Origin: Streptomyces sp. NBC_00271
GTDB taxonomy: Bacteria > Actinomycetota > Actinomycetes > Streptomycetales > Streptomycetaceae
Assembly (NCBI RefSeq): GCF_036178845.1
Contig: NZ_CP108070.1
Span: forward strand, 124,001-188,000
Direction: 5' to 3'
DNA length: 64,000 nucleotides
The position numbers were made by a program, and so were the translations under genes. Below are positions 9,241-16,575 of the stretch, piece by piece. Below the pieces are notes generated by a model. It made no database searches. It saw nothing but the letters and a program-made list of their open reading frames with translations, and was not told the DNA's origin. The first letter of the stretch is position 1; every line of letters starts with the position of its first letter.

Positions 9241-9299
9241 AAACATGAGGGCCCCCTCGAGTACGCTGGGCAACGCCGAACATGAGGACCCCCTCCGGA
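9241..9299 (+). promoter_or_regulatory. Two operator copies upstream of secreted protein A
   Basis: Two copies of a shared motif, AACATGAGG-nn-CCCCTC, at 9242-9260 and 9279-9297, 37 bp apart. The core is the palindrome GAGG-N4-CCTC. The promoter of secreted protein B carries the same pair at nearly the same spacing, and each TetR gene (A and B) has one copy 10 bp before its start. Probable binding sites of TetR A and/or B. Confidence 0.65.
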
Positions 9300-9400
9300 T
9301 GATCCTCGCAGTTCGGCACCCGGCCGATCCGGATTCCCCGGATCACGGACAGGACGGCCGCCCGGTCAACGGAATCGCGGCACATCACAAGGAGATGACC

Positions 9401-9790
9401 ATGAACAAGTGGATCAAGCGCGTCTCGACCGCTGTCGCTTCCACGGCGCTGGCAGGCGGAGCCCTTCTCGGAGTCAGCGGCACGGCGTCAGCAGCGACGG
9501 CCTCGGCGCCCGGGACGCACACGCAGACCGCGATCACCGCCTTCACCACCGGCGGCGACCGCACGAACGGATACCAGAGCACTCACCACGACGCACAGAA
9601 CGACAGCTGGGGCGCACCCCGCGGCTGGTACACGAACGACCACCGTCAGGGCCACTACGGGGAAGAGCGCTGGAACGGTAGCCACCTGTACGTCTGGGAC
9701 GGGTACCGCTGGGAGGAGGCGACGACGTACCGCGTCAGCACCGAGCGCTGGTACCTGGACCAGGTCGCGTGGTACGCGGACCAGCGCTGA
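9401..9790 (+). CDS. Small secreted protein A (paralogue of 34810-35181)
   Basis: A 129-residue exported protein of unknown function. Signal peptide: 'MNKWIKRV' charged start, hydrophobic 'ASTALAGGALLGVSG', then an Ala-X-Ala site at 'ASA-ATASA' near residue 31. The ~98-residue mature part is rich in Tyr, Trp, His, Asp and Gly and ends in 'ERWYLDQVAWYADQR'; the motif RWYxDQVxW also closes secreted protein B. The start ATG at 9401 is set by GGAG six bases upstream and by alignment with protein B. Two operator motifs lie ~100 bp upstream. A long hairpin follows the stop. I recognise no domain, but the paralogy and shared operators indicate a real, regulated gene. Confidence 0.8.
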   Translation: MNKWIKRVSTAVASTALAGGALLGVSGTASAATASAPGTHTQTAITAFTTGGDRTNGYQSTHHDAQNDSWGAPRGWYTNDHRQGHYGEERWNGSHLYVWDGYRWEEATTYRVSTERWYLDQVAWYADQR

Positions 9791-9808
9791 TGCGGCCGCA
9801 GGCCAGCA

Positions 9809-9875
9809 CGGTCGGTTTGACCGGCCGCAACGACGCGGCTTTGGGATGCGCCGTTGCGACTCGTCAAACCGACCG
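9809..9875 (+). terminator. Long stem-loop after secreted protein A
   Basis: CGGTCGGTTTGAC (9809-9821) and GTCAAACCGACCG (9863-9875) are a perfect 13-bp inverted repeat, with a further GCAACG/CGTTGC pair inside. It lies just after the stop codon of the secreted protein gene. No T-tract. Confidence 0.55.
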
Positions 9876-10070
9876 CTCGCCGAGCCGACATCGGGCGCAA
9901 GCCGGTGAAATCGCCCCCCGGGCGAACAAGGACAACACGCGGGAACCGCGTGGGCTGCTCCCGCCTACCGGCGCTTCCGATCGCGCCGGCGGTACCGCCA
10001 CCCCCGCGCCTCGAAGCACACAGGGAGCCATCGCAGTGCCGGGCGAGCGGGGACATGAAAGTGAGGGACA

Positions 10071-10493
10071 GTGAGATCGGTCAGAACCGTGGCACACGAG
10101 CTGCCCGTGCGGCTCGTCTTGTCGCACGACCTGTCGGTGTCGATACCTGCAGCACTGCAGTACGACGCGGATGACCCCTATGCCGTGCGTGCCGTCTTCC
10201 ACCCCCTGGACCAGAGCGGAACGGTCGAGTGGTTCCTCAGCCGCGACATGGTGGCTCAGGCTCTGAGCGAGCACACCGGGCACGCAGACGTGCGCATGTG
10301 GCCGACCAGTGACTCGGGACGCGATGTGGTGCGCATGGTTCTCAGTTCGCCTGCAGGATCAGCCCTGCTCGAATTCCCCGCGCAGAGCGTGGAATCCTTC
10401 CTGCGCGAAACGCGGTCCGCGGTGCCGCCGGGGACCGAATCCAGCCGGTTCGACCTGGACGCCGAACTGGCACAGCTGCTGGCGGAAAACTGA
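10071..10493 (+). CDS. SsgA-like sporulation/cell division regulator (SALP)
   Basis: A 140-residue member of the SsgA family, found only in sporulating actinomycetes, where members guide septum placement and spore-wall assembly (for example by helping recruit FtsZ). The family pattern is visible: 'ELPVRLVLSHDLSVSIPAALQYDADDPYAVRAVFHP' at the N-terminus, 'VEWFLSRDMVAQAL' and 'DVRMWPTSD' in the middle, and an acidic C-terminus. Start is GTG 10071 behind GAGGGA. An IS3 element lies in the final codons: its terminal TGA supplies the present stop, and the native continuation right of the element (AAC-TGA at 11814-11819) shows that the same last residue and stop existed before insertion. The protein is therefore unchanged, but any downstream co-transcription is cut. 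Confidence 0.9.
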   Translation: MRSVRTVAHELPVRLVLSHDLSVSIPAALQYDADDPYAVRAVFHPLDQSGTVEWFLSRDMVAQALSEHTGHADVRMWPTSDSGRDVVRMVLSSPAGSALLEFPAQSVESFLRETRSAVPPGTESSRFDLDAELAQLLAEN

Positions 10494-10559
10494 GGTTCCC
10501 CCGAGATGCGGAGTGTATTGACAGAGGGTCAGATGGGACTCATGAGAGGAACATCGACC

Positions 10560-10868
10560 ATGGCCGCTCCCAGAAAGTACTCGCTGGAGTTGCGTGAGCG
10601 TGCGGTACGGATGTACCGCACCTCCGACCCCAAGCCGCAGATCAAGAAGCTCGCCGTCGACCTCGGCGTCCACCCCGAGGCCCTGCGCGGCTGGATCCGC
10701 CAGGCCGAGGCGGACGCCGGCGAGCGCGACGACCGGCTGACCACCGATGAACGCGCCGAGCTCGCCGCGCTGCGCAAGGAGAACGTCCAGCTCAAGCGGG
10801 CCAACGAGGTCCTGCGGACGGCCTCGGCTTTTTTCGCGGCGCAGCTCGACCCGACCCGGCCCAGGTGA
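10560..10868 (+). CDS. IS3 OrfA (helix-turn-helix protein)
   Basis: A 102-residue DNA-binding subunit of IS3 transposase. N-terminal helix-turn-helix ('KKLAVDLGVHPEALRGWIRQ') is followed by a leucine-zipper-like helix ('ELAALRKENVQLKRANEVLRTASAFF'). The start ATG at 10560 follows AGAGGA; a TTGACA -35-like hexamer is at 10518. The T6 run at about 10829-10834 near the 3' end allows a -1 shift into the orfB frame with no stop in between, producing the usual OrfAB transposase. Confidence 0.9.
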   Translation: MAAPRKYSLELRERAVRMYRTSDPKPQIKKLAVDLGVHPEALRGWIRQAEADAGERDDRLTTDERAELAALRKENVQLKRANEVLRTASAFFAAQLDPTRPR

Positions 10869-11782
10869 CGGCGCTCGTTGACGAGCACCCGCACCTGGGA
10901 GTCGAGTGCGTACTCCGGGAACTCTCCATCGCCTCCTCGACGTACTACCGCTGGCGTCGTGCCGAGCGCGAGCCGTGCGAACGCCGGCGCCGCGACGTGG
11001 AACTCACCGAGCAGATCAAGGAGATCCACGCCGACTCGGGCGGGATCTACGGCTCGCCGCGCGTGCACGCCCTGCTCAAGCGCGAGGGCGTCCACGTGGG
11101 CCGCAAACGGGTCGAGCGCCTGATGCGCGAGGCCGAGATCGCGGGCATCAGCCCACGCCGAAGCGCCTTCACACGCCGCGATCCCAAGGCCACACTCGCC
11201 CCGGACCTGGTCGAGCGGGACTTCACCGCACCCGCGCCGAACCGGCTGTGGGTCACCGACCTCACCATGATCACCACCGGTGAGGGGCCCTTGTGGCTCT
11301 CGGCGATCCGGGACGCGTTCTCCCGCCGGGTGGTCGCCTGGGAGACCTCCGCCCGCGCGGACGCCGACCTGGTCCTGACCACCCTCGAGTACGCCCTCGC
11401 CTCCCGCGAGGTCGAGCCCGGCACGCTCGTCCACCACGCCGACCACGGCTGTCAGTACACGTCCGTGAAGCTGACAACTCGCTTGGTGCGAGCGGGAGTT
11501 CACGCGTCCATGGGCTCAGTCGGGGACTCTTACGACAACGCCCTCGCGGAGAACCTGTGGATGATCATCAAGACGGAGTGCATCCGCGGGCGCGTCTTCG
11601 CCACCCGCGCCGAGGCGAATCTCGCTCTGTTCGAGTACATCGACGGCTTCTATAACTCCCGGCGCATCCAGAAGCGGCTCGGCTACCTCAGCCCGATCGA
11701 GTTCAAGGAGAAGCACTACGCCGACCAGGCAACGGCCGAACGAACGAGCCTGAAACCCCGTCAACCCGCCCTGACCAGCTGA
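10865..11782 (+). CDS. IS3 OrfB (DDE integrase core)
   Basis: Catalytic part of the IS3 transposase, 305 residues, read mainly as a frameshifted OrfAB fusion; a GTG at 10865 overlaps the orfA stop by four bases. An HTH_21-type segment ('IYGSPRVHALLKREGVHVGRKRVERLMRE') precedes the rve core. The catalytic triad is visible: Asp in 'LWVTDLTMI', Asp in 'HHADHGCQY' and Glu in 'NALAENLWMIIKTE'; the family tail 'YIDGFYNSRRIQKRLGYLSPIEFKE' is complete. Probably functional. Confidence 0.9.
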   Translation: MTALVDEHPHLGVECVLRELSIASSTYYRWRRAEREPCERRRRDVELTEQIKEIHADSGGIYGSPRVHALLKREGVHVGRKRVERLMREAEIAGISPRRSAFTRRDPKATLAPDLVERDFTAPAPNRLWVTDLTMITTGEGPLWLSAIRDAFSRRVVAWETSARADADLVLTTLEYALASREVEPGTLVHHADHGCQYTSVKLTTRLVRAGVHASMGSVGDSYDNALAENLWMIIKTECIRGRVFATRAEANLALFEYIDGFYNSRRIQKRLGYLSPIEFKEKHYADQATAERTSLKPRQPALTS

Positions 11783-11938
11783 TCAGCACCTCCCGCACAC
11801 CGGGGGAACCCCAAACTGAACACCATCCCCCTGGACGGTGACGCCCCCGTGGGACTGAGGGCCCGGATGCCGACGGCGGCACCGGGCCCGCCGCATGTCC
11901 CGCTGCATGCCGTGTTGCACGACCTCGTCAGCCGCGGC

Positions 11939-12643
11939 TCATGCCTCCTCACGGCACTCGCGGCACTCCTCTTCGGGGCACTCGAGAGTGGTGAGGGTCT
12001 GCGCGAACTGCTGAGGGGTCAGCGGGGGTTCGGGCAGTTCGTGGGCACACTCGGCGCGGAAGGCGTCGAGCAGCAGGTGGAGATGGCGGCGCCAGGCGTG
12101 GGGAGCGACGGCACGGGTGGCCTGGATGATCCCGACCTGGGACCAGATCACGAAAGCGACGTCCTCCGGAGTGACATCGTCACGCAGGACGCCCTGCTCC
12201 TGGGCGTTCCGGAAGATCTGAGCGACCCATTCCTCCGTGCGCTCGAACATTCCCCTGCCGAGCGCGTGGACGGGCAGGCGGGCCGAGACCAGGTCGTTGA
12301 AGGCCCGGTCACAGGCCTGCAGTTCACAGAGCTTTTCCAGGTAGGAGCAGAACCCCTCCCAGGCGTCGTCCATGGCCGCGGCATCTTCGGCCGCAGCGAG
12401 CAGATCCGTGAACTTCGCGGTGAAGAGCTCCTCGACCAGGTCGAGCCGGCGCGGGAAGTGCCGGTAGACCGTGCCGATCGCGACACCCGCCTCGCGGGCA
12501 ACACCCTCCAGGGAAGCGTCCAGCCCCTGCTCGGCGAAAGCCTTGCGGGCAGCGGCCACGATCGCGTCCCTGTTGCGCTGCGCGTCGCGGCGCAGCGGTT
12601 TGGCCGGCGCCTGGGGCGCGGACAGGACGTGCTGGTGACTCAT
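11939..12643 (-). CDS. TetR-family regulator A
   Basis: A 234-residue TetR repressor. The helix-turn-helix is at residues ~20-65 ('RDAIVAAARKAFAEQGLDASLEGVAREAGVAIGTVYRHFPRRLDLVEELF'-type sequence, with the diagnostic 'TVYRHFP'). The all-helical ligand and dimer domain follows and ends in a Cys/Glu-rich tail. It is about three-quarters identical by eye to TetR B (35444-36139), including the tail 'LECPEEECRE' versus 'LECTEEDCRE'. One copy of the shared operator lies 10 bp before its start, so autoregulation is likely. The secreted-protein gene 2.1 kb away carries two copies. Between them sit the ssgA-like gene and the IS3 element. Confidence 0.9.
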   Translation of the reverse strand: MSHQHVLSAPQAPAKPLRRDAQRNRDAIVAAARKAFAEQGLDASLEGVAREAGVAIGTVYRHFPRRLDLVEELFTAKFTDLLAAAEDAAAMDDAWEGFCSYLEKLCELQACDRAFNDLVSARLPVHALGRGMFERTEEWVAQIFRNAQEQGVLRDDVTPEDVAFVIWSQVGIIQATRAVAPHAWRRHLHLLLDAFRAECAHELPEPPLTPQQFAQTLTTLECPEEECRECREEA

Positions 12644-12653
12644 ACATCAAGAC

Positions 12654-12677
12654 TAACATGAGGGACCCCTCGAATTA
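12654..12677 (-). promoter_or_regulatory. Operator copy at tetR A
   Basis: TAACATGAGGGACCCCTCGA (12654-12673, followed by ATTA) ends 10 bp before the TetR A start, exactly as the matching site does at TetR B (35411-35433). Core GAGG-N4-CCTC. Confidence 0.65.
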
Positions 12678-12773
12678 GGCTGTGATCGTGCTCACGGTAC
12701 GGACGGAACGTGGTCCAGAAGCACGCACGCAGGGCGCGCCGAAGACGACGAGACTCCGGCACAGGCCGCTGGT

Positions 12774-12803
12774 GTGATGCGCCTGAATTTGCAGGCGCAT
12801 CAC
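12774..12803 (-). terminator. Perfect 12-bp hairpin after hypothetical gene
   Basis: GTGATGCGCCTG (12774-12785) and CAGGCGCATCAC (12792-12803) with a 6-nt loop, directly after the stop of the gene at 12805-13461. Probably its terminator. Confidence 0.65.
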
Positions 12804-12804
12804 G

Positions 12805-13461
12805 CTAGTAGGCGAAGTCGTAGGCGATGAAGGCGAGGCAGACGACCGTTCCGTCCTCCTCCAGTGCCTCGTAGCCGTCTCGTTCCTCCTCATTGACCGG
12901 GAAGAACAGGGCGTTGCCACCGCGGTCCGGATCGGTGACGATCTCGGCGTAGTTGACCCGGCGGCCCTGGCCGTCGCCGGCCGCGATGATCCGCTCGGCC
13001 TCGCGGAGATCGGCCTCGGCATCGCGGCCGTCGACGTGCAGCGGATCGAACGGATCGCCGCACAGGACGGCGTATCCGTCCAGCGCCGCCGGTTCGTAGC
13101 CGTTGTATCCGTCGGTCCAGTCGGCCGCGACGATCCGGGCGGGATCCGCCAGCGGCAGGACGACCATGCTGACCCGGGCCACCGCCGGTTCGTCGCCCAC
13201 CTGAGACCAGTAGAAGCCCGCGTACACCGGAGCCCTGCTGGGGTCGGAGAGCAGGCCGCCATGACCCCATCGACCGGTGGTCGCCATCCCGTACCAGGTG
13301 ACGTACTCCGCGAGTTCCAACTCTCCGACGCACGCGAACCATTCCGGCCGCGTCATTCCCTTCTCACCGTTCCGATTGACGTGATCCACCCACCGCCATA
13401 ACAGGGCGTCCATGGTGGCCGTTGGGGTGGCGGAAGCGGGCGAATCCTTGGCTGCTGTCAT
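12805..13461 (-). CDS. Hypothetical soluble protein
   Basis: A 218-residue acidic, Trp/Tyr-rich cytosolic protein with no signal peptide or membrane segment. Visible features are 'RWVDHVNRNGEKGMTRPEWFACVGELELAEYVTWYGMATTGRWGHGG' (split over residues ~22-68), a strand-rich centre ('ARVSMVVLPLADPARIVAADW') and 'GGNALFFPVNEEERDGYEALEEDGTVVCLAFIAYDF' at the end. I do not recognise a family. It ends at a perfect hairpin and is alone between TetR A and an IS remnant. Start ATG 13461 was kept because it gives the longest frame; ATG 13413 is an alternative. Confidence 0.6.
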   Translation of the reverse strand: MTAAKDSPASATPTATMDALLWRWVDHVNRNGEKGMTRPEWFACVGELELAEYVTWYGMATTGRWGHGGLLSDPSRAPVYAGFYWSQVGDEPAVARVSMVVLPLADPARIVAADWTDGYNGYEPAALDGYAVLCGDPFDPLHVDGRDAEADLREAERIIAAGDGQGRRVNYAEIVTDPDRGGNALFFPVNEEERDGYEALEEDGTVVCLAFIAYDFAY

Positions 13462-13629
13462 GGGTCACAGCATGGCAGGGAGGTGTGACAGTCCCGCCGC
13501 GTCCAGGCAGGTGGCCGACGACAAGTCGCAGCTGTGCGTGCCACACCCCGCGTGTGTGCGCGATCGGCCGGACAGGTCCTGGACGTGCCCCGGGTCGGCG
13601 CGGCTCACTGATGCTGGACCGGCGGGCAG

Positions 13630-14075
13630 TTGCCGGTCTCCCGATGGTGTTGATGTCGGCGCTGGACCGTGAGTCCCCCGCGTTCGCGGCGATCTGGCGC
13701 TGGGCGATCACGGTCCGGCAGGCGTGGAGTGCGGAGGCGAGCAGGTGGACGGCTGCGCCGTCGGTGCGGGGTCCTCGCACGGTCTTGCCGTCGACGGCCA
13801 GACCGACCAGGGTGTCACCGGGTTCGTCGACCGGTGGCGGCGTACCGGGCGAGCCAGGCGCCCACGGCGTCGTCCAGGGCGTCGCCGTCCAAGCGGGCCA
13901 GAAGTCGTCCCAGCGTGGAGGCGTTCGGCGTGCTGGAGGTCAGTCCGAGTTGTCCGCGCAGGTCGGAGTCGGTATCGGCGGCGAAGCGGGCGATGGCCGC
14001 CAGGGACGTGGCTCCGCCGAGGACGGCGACCATGCACAGCGCGGGCAGGGAGCCCAGACACCTCACGTTGCTCAC
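13630..14075 (-). pseudogene. ISAs1-family transposase remnant
   Basis: Two frames together encode the N-terminal half of an ISAs1 (H-repeat-associated) transposase: 'CLGSLPALCMVAVLGGATSLAAIARFAAD' ... 'STLGRLLARLDGDALDDAVGAWLARYAA', then after a frameshift near 13820 'DTLVGLAVDGKTVRGPRTDGAAVHLLASALHACRTVIAQRQIAANAGD'-type sequence. The 'VDGKTVRG' motif is diagnostic. The catalytic C-terminal half is missing. Confidence 0.75.
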
Positions 14076-14131
14076 TCGTCAAGTCGTCGGGATGAGACCT
14101 TCGAACACCGTTTGGTGACCGACCAGGTGAC

Positions 14132-14668
14132 TTACTCCAGATGGAGAGCGGCCAAGCGTGGCAGGCGGCGGGTCATCTCTCCTCGGTCGTCGAAGTCGAA
14201 GTCCCAGGCAGGGTCTAGCTCCGGGTATCGGATCGTCAATGCGTCGGCAGGGAGCTGCTCACCAGTCGCCATGTTGTGGGCGTTCCAGGCGATGCTCAGC
14301 ACTTCCTCACCGTCCAGGTCCAGGCCGTCGGCCGCCGAGGCTTGCACGATGGGCAGTTGTGCGAGGGCGTCAGGCTCAGAGACTATGCGCTCGAAGACCT
14401 CACACCCCTGTGCGATCAGCCAACCGCGGAAGTAGTCGAAGCCGTCGTCGGAGCAGCCGCCGTTGATGACGTAGGCAGCGGCCCACAAAGGGTTCGTGTA
14501 GGAGTCGGCCATCAGGTCCCACAACACCTGCTGGGCGGCGACGATCTCCTCGGCCGGACGGGTGGCAAGCAGTGAGGTTGCCTCGCGAGCGACCGTCCCG
14601 CTCTCATTCGGGTCGAGCGCCTGGTTGCGTGCTGCCGCGATGAGCTGCCAGAACTGCTGTTTGTTCAT
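14132..14668 (-). CDS. DUF4240 domain protein
   Basis: A 178-residue cytosolic protein with the DUF4240 pattern throughout: 'MNKQQFWQLIAAARN' at the start, 'LWAAAYVINGGCSDDGFDYFRGWLIAQGCEVFERIVSEPDALAQL' in the middle (residues ~68-115), and 'EEVLSIAWNAH' later. The family function is unknown; members are common in Streptomyces and often lie in toxin/immunity or accessory regions. The ATG at 14668 is chosen because the family conservation starts there, although the frame continues upstream. Confidence 0.85.
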   Translation of the reverse strand: MNKQQFWQLIAAARNQALDPNESGTVAREATSLLATRPAEEIVAAQQVLWDLMADSYTNPLWAAAYVINGGCSDDGFDYFRGWLIAQGCEVFERIVSEPDALAQLPIVQASAADGLDLDGEEVLSIAWNAHNMATGEQLPADALTIRYPELDPAWDFDFDDRGEMTRRLPRLAALHLE

Positions 14669-15191
14669 GATGGCAGAGCATGTCACCCGATACTGACAGC
14701 GCATTCGGTCCCGCTGATCGGATGTCACGCTGCCGCTGTCTCCATCTCCTGGCCGGAGGCATCGCAGCCCCGTGCTCGAACATCCCGAGCAGCATCCGCT
14801 CCATCGGCACGTCCTCAACTACGGATTAGGCGGTAGCGGCGGCCCCGGACCCGGCGGGGACCGGGGTATCCGGCCCAACACGTCCGCCAGGCAGGTGAGC
14901 TGTGACGGTTCCGGGCAGGGGAATCGGTGTCCGCGCAGTTTCGAGAAGCTTGCTCATCAGGGGTCGCGTCTCTCGTTGCCGAACTGGGCGAACCGACCAC
15001 GGCGGCACGTACGCAGGCGATCAGCTCATCTCGCCGAATCAGAGCGCATCAGCTCTGCCCCTCGACCGCTGCCAAGCGGGTCGTCTGTAGGAAGATTGGC
15101 ACGGTGCCCACATGAGCCATGGCGACGTACTGCGGAACACGAGCACCACAGGATGGCGTTGAAGCAATGACGGTGAGGGGATCAGAGAGTC
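14669..15191. other. No gene recognised
   Basis: About 520 bp between the DUF4240 and AraC genes. All open frames look like high-GC shadows with no family resemblance. It should contain the promoters of both flanking genes; I see no clear -10/-35 or palindrome. Confidence 0.5.
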
Positions 15192-16226
15192 ATGCACAGT
15201 ACTGGAGCGGGGGTCGACGGCGCGCGCGGGGTGCTCGCAGTGGACTCGACCGCCCCGGACGCCGCACCGTGGGGACTCGACGCCTTCCGGCGCGGGTGGC
15301 AGACGCAGATCGGCGACGATGTCTTCCAACTGCCGGCCTTCAGCCCGGACACGATCGGTGACTTCCGGGTCAAGGGCAACGTGGCCAAGGTGCACGGCGC
15401 GGCGATCGCCGATCTTCACGCCGCGTCGGCAACCCGGACCGCGGACGCCCCAGGCGGCGATCAGGATCTGGTGGCCATGTACGTAGTGCAGCGCGGCGCA
15501 TGGACGCTGGGCGGGCCGCCCGGTCGCGGCGAGCAGACCGTATCGGCCGGGCAGTTCCTCGTCCGGCACGTCGGGCGCCTGACGGCCTTCGAAACGTCGG
15601 CGCACCTCACGGCGAAGTTCTTAGTCCTGCCCCCCGGCGAGCTCAAACCCCTGCTCGGGAACCGGGTCATCACCGGGCCGGCGGACTCGGCCGAGATACG
15701 CCTGCTGACGGCCCTCACGGACATGATCCACACAACTGTGGCCGACCTCGGCCCAGCCGGTGTGGAAGCCACCCACGGCGCCCTGATCGAGCTGGCCAAG
15801 GCGGTGGCGAAGGGCCGGTTCGACGACGTAGAACCCCGGCTGGCTCCCGCGCTCACCCAGGCAGCCAAGGACCTCGCGGACCGCCGGCTCGCTGATCCCG
15901 AACTTTCTCCTGCGATGCTTGCGCGTGAACTCAACATCTCCGTCCGTACGCTGCACCGGGCATTCGCCGCGGTGGGAGAACAGGTGGCCACCTACATCCG
16001 CCACCGGCGACTGCAAGAGGCCCGGCTCGCCCTCACCGCGCCGTCAGGTCGCCTGAGTATCTCGGAACTCGCCGCACACTGGCAGTTCGCGGACAGCAGC
16101 CACTTCACCCGGACCTTCAAGAACCACTACGGTCAGACTCCCACCGAGTACGCCCGCTCGACCGGAGCAGCCTCGCTCTCGCCGAACAGGCACCTGCCGG
16201 GCCACGGGCCGGCCGAAAGCGCGTGA
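15192..16226 (+). CDS. AraC-family regulator with TTA codon
   Basis: A 344-residue transcription activator. The N-terminal ~170 residues form an AraC-binding-like cupin sensor ('DLVAMYVVQRGAWTLGG', 'VSAGQFLVRHVGRL'). The C-terminal ~100 residues are the double helix-turn-helix of the family ('LSPAMLARELNISVRTLHRAF', 'SISELAAHWQFADSSHFTRTFKNHYGQTPTEY'). Codon 144 (15621-15623) is TTA, the rarest codon in Streptomyces, so translation should depend on the bldA tRNA and be delayed to development. Targets are unknown; the nearest enzyme gene is the convergent GMC oxidoreductase at 16576. Confidence 0.9.
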   Translation: MHSTGAGVDGARGVLAVDSTAPDAAPWGLDAFRRGWQTQIGDDVFQLPAFSPDTIGDFRVKGNVAKVHGAAIADLHAASATRTADAPGGDQDLVAMYVVQRGAWTLGGPPGRGEQTVSAGQFLVRHVGRLTAFETSAHLTAKFLVLPPGELKPLLGNRVITGPADSAEIRLLTALTDMIHTTVADLGPAGVEATHGALIELAKAVAKGRFDDVEPRLAPALTQAAKDLADRRLADPELSPAMLARELNISVRTLHRAFAAVGEQVATYIRHRRLQEARLALTAPSGRLSISELAAHWQFADSSHFTRTFKNHYGQTPTEYARSTGAASLSPNRHLPGHGPAESA

Positions 16227-16575
16227 CCAAAGGTACGACCGCAGTTCAGCGGATGCCGCCAACTCGTGTCCCGGGCAAGGCAGGCCGGCGCTGTGGGCGG
16301 CCTGGGCATGTGACCTGGGCGAGATGCTGCCGATGAGGGCGCGGATCTGGGTGACCTCGCCGGCGGTGCCCGCGTGGCCCTCGGACTTCAGGAACTCGGC
16401 GCTTCCCGGCGACTGAGAGGTGATCCACCGCCCCGCGGCTCACCATTGGGTGGTGCTTGCTGCCCGCCTCGGCAAGCAGGATGCCGGCAGCTGGTCGAAG
16501 ACTCCGACCAGCTGCCGGCGGTCCAGGCGTCGGGGATGAGCGCGTTGTGGAAGCGCCGTGGGCGCTGAAGAAGGC
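16227..16575. other. No gene recognised
   Basis: About 350 bp between convergent AraC and GMC genes. No family resemblance in any frame and no obvious terminator hairpin. Confidence 0.45.

Larger units (their letters stand above)
10491..11813 (+). mobile_element. IS3-family insertion sequence, complete
   Basis: Terminal repeats TGAGGTTCCCCCG (10491-10503) and the complement of TGGGGTTCCCCCG (11801-11813). A 3-bp direct repeat AAC flanks the element (10488-10490 and 11814-11816), as expected for IS3 transposition. It carries orfA and orfB with a TTTTTT slip site between them, and looks intact and recent. Confidence 0.9.

Noticed and set aside
8617..9273. Minus-strand ORF with 'EGALMFTVRLITAR', similar to a plus-strand ORF at 34516-35502 with 'EGCLMFAVRLITAR'
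   Set aside because: The shared peptide is produced by the duplicated promoter/operator DNA of the two secreted-protein loci read as codons; nothing else in the ORFs is similar.
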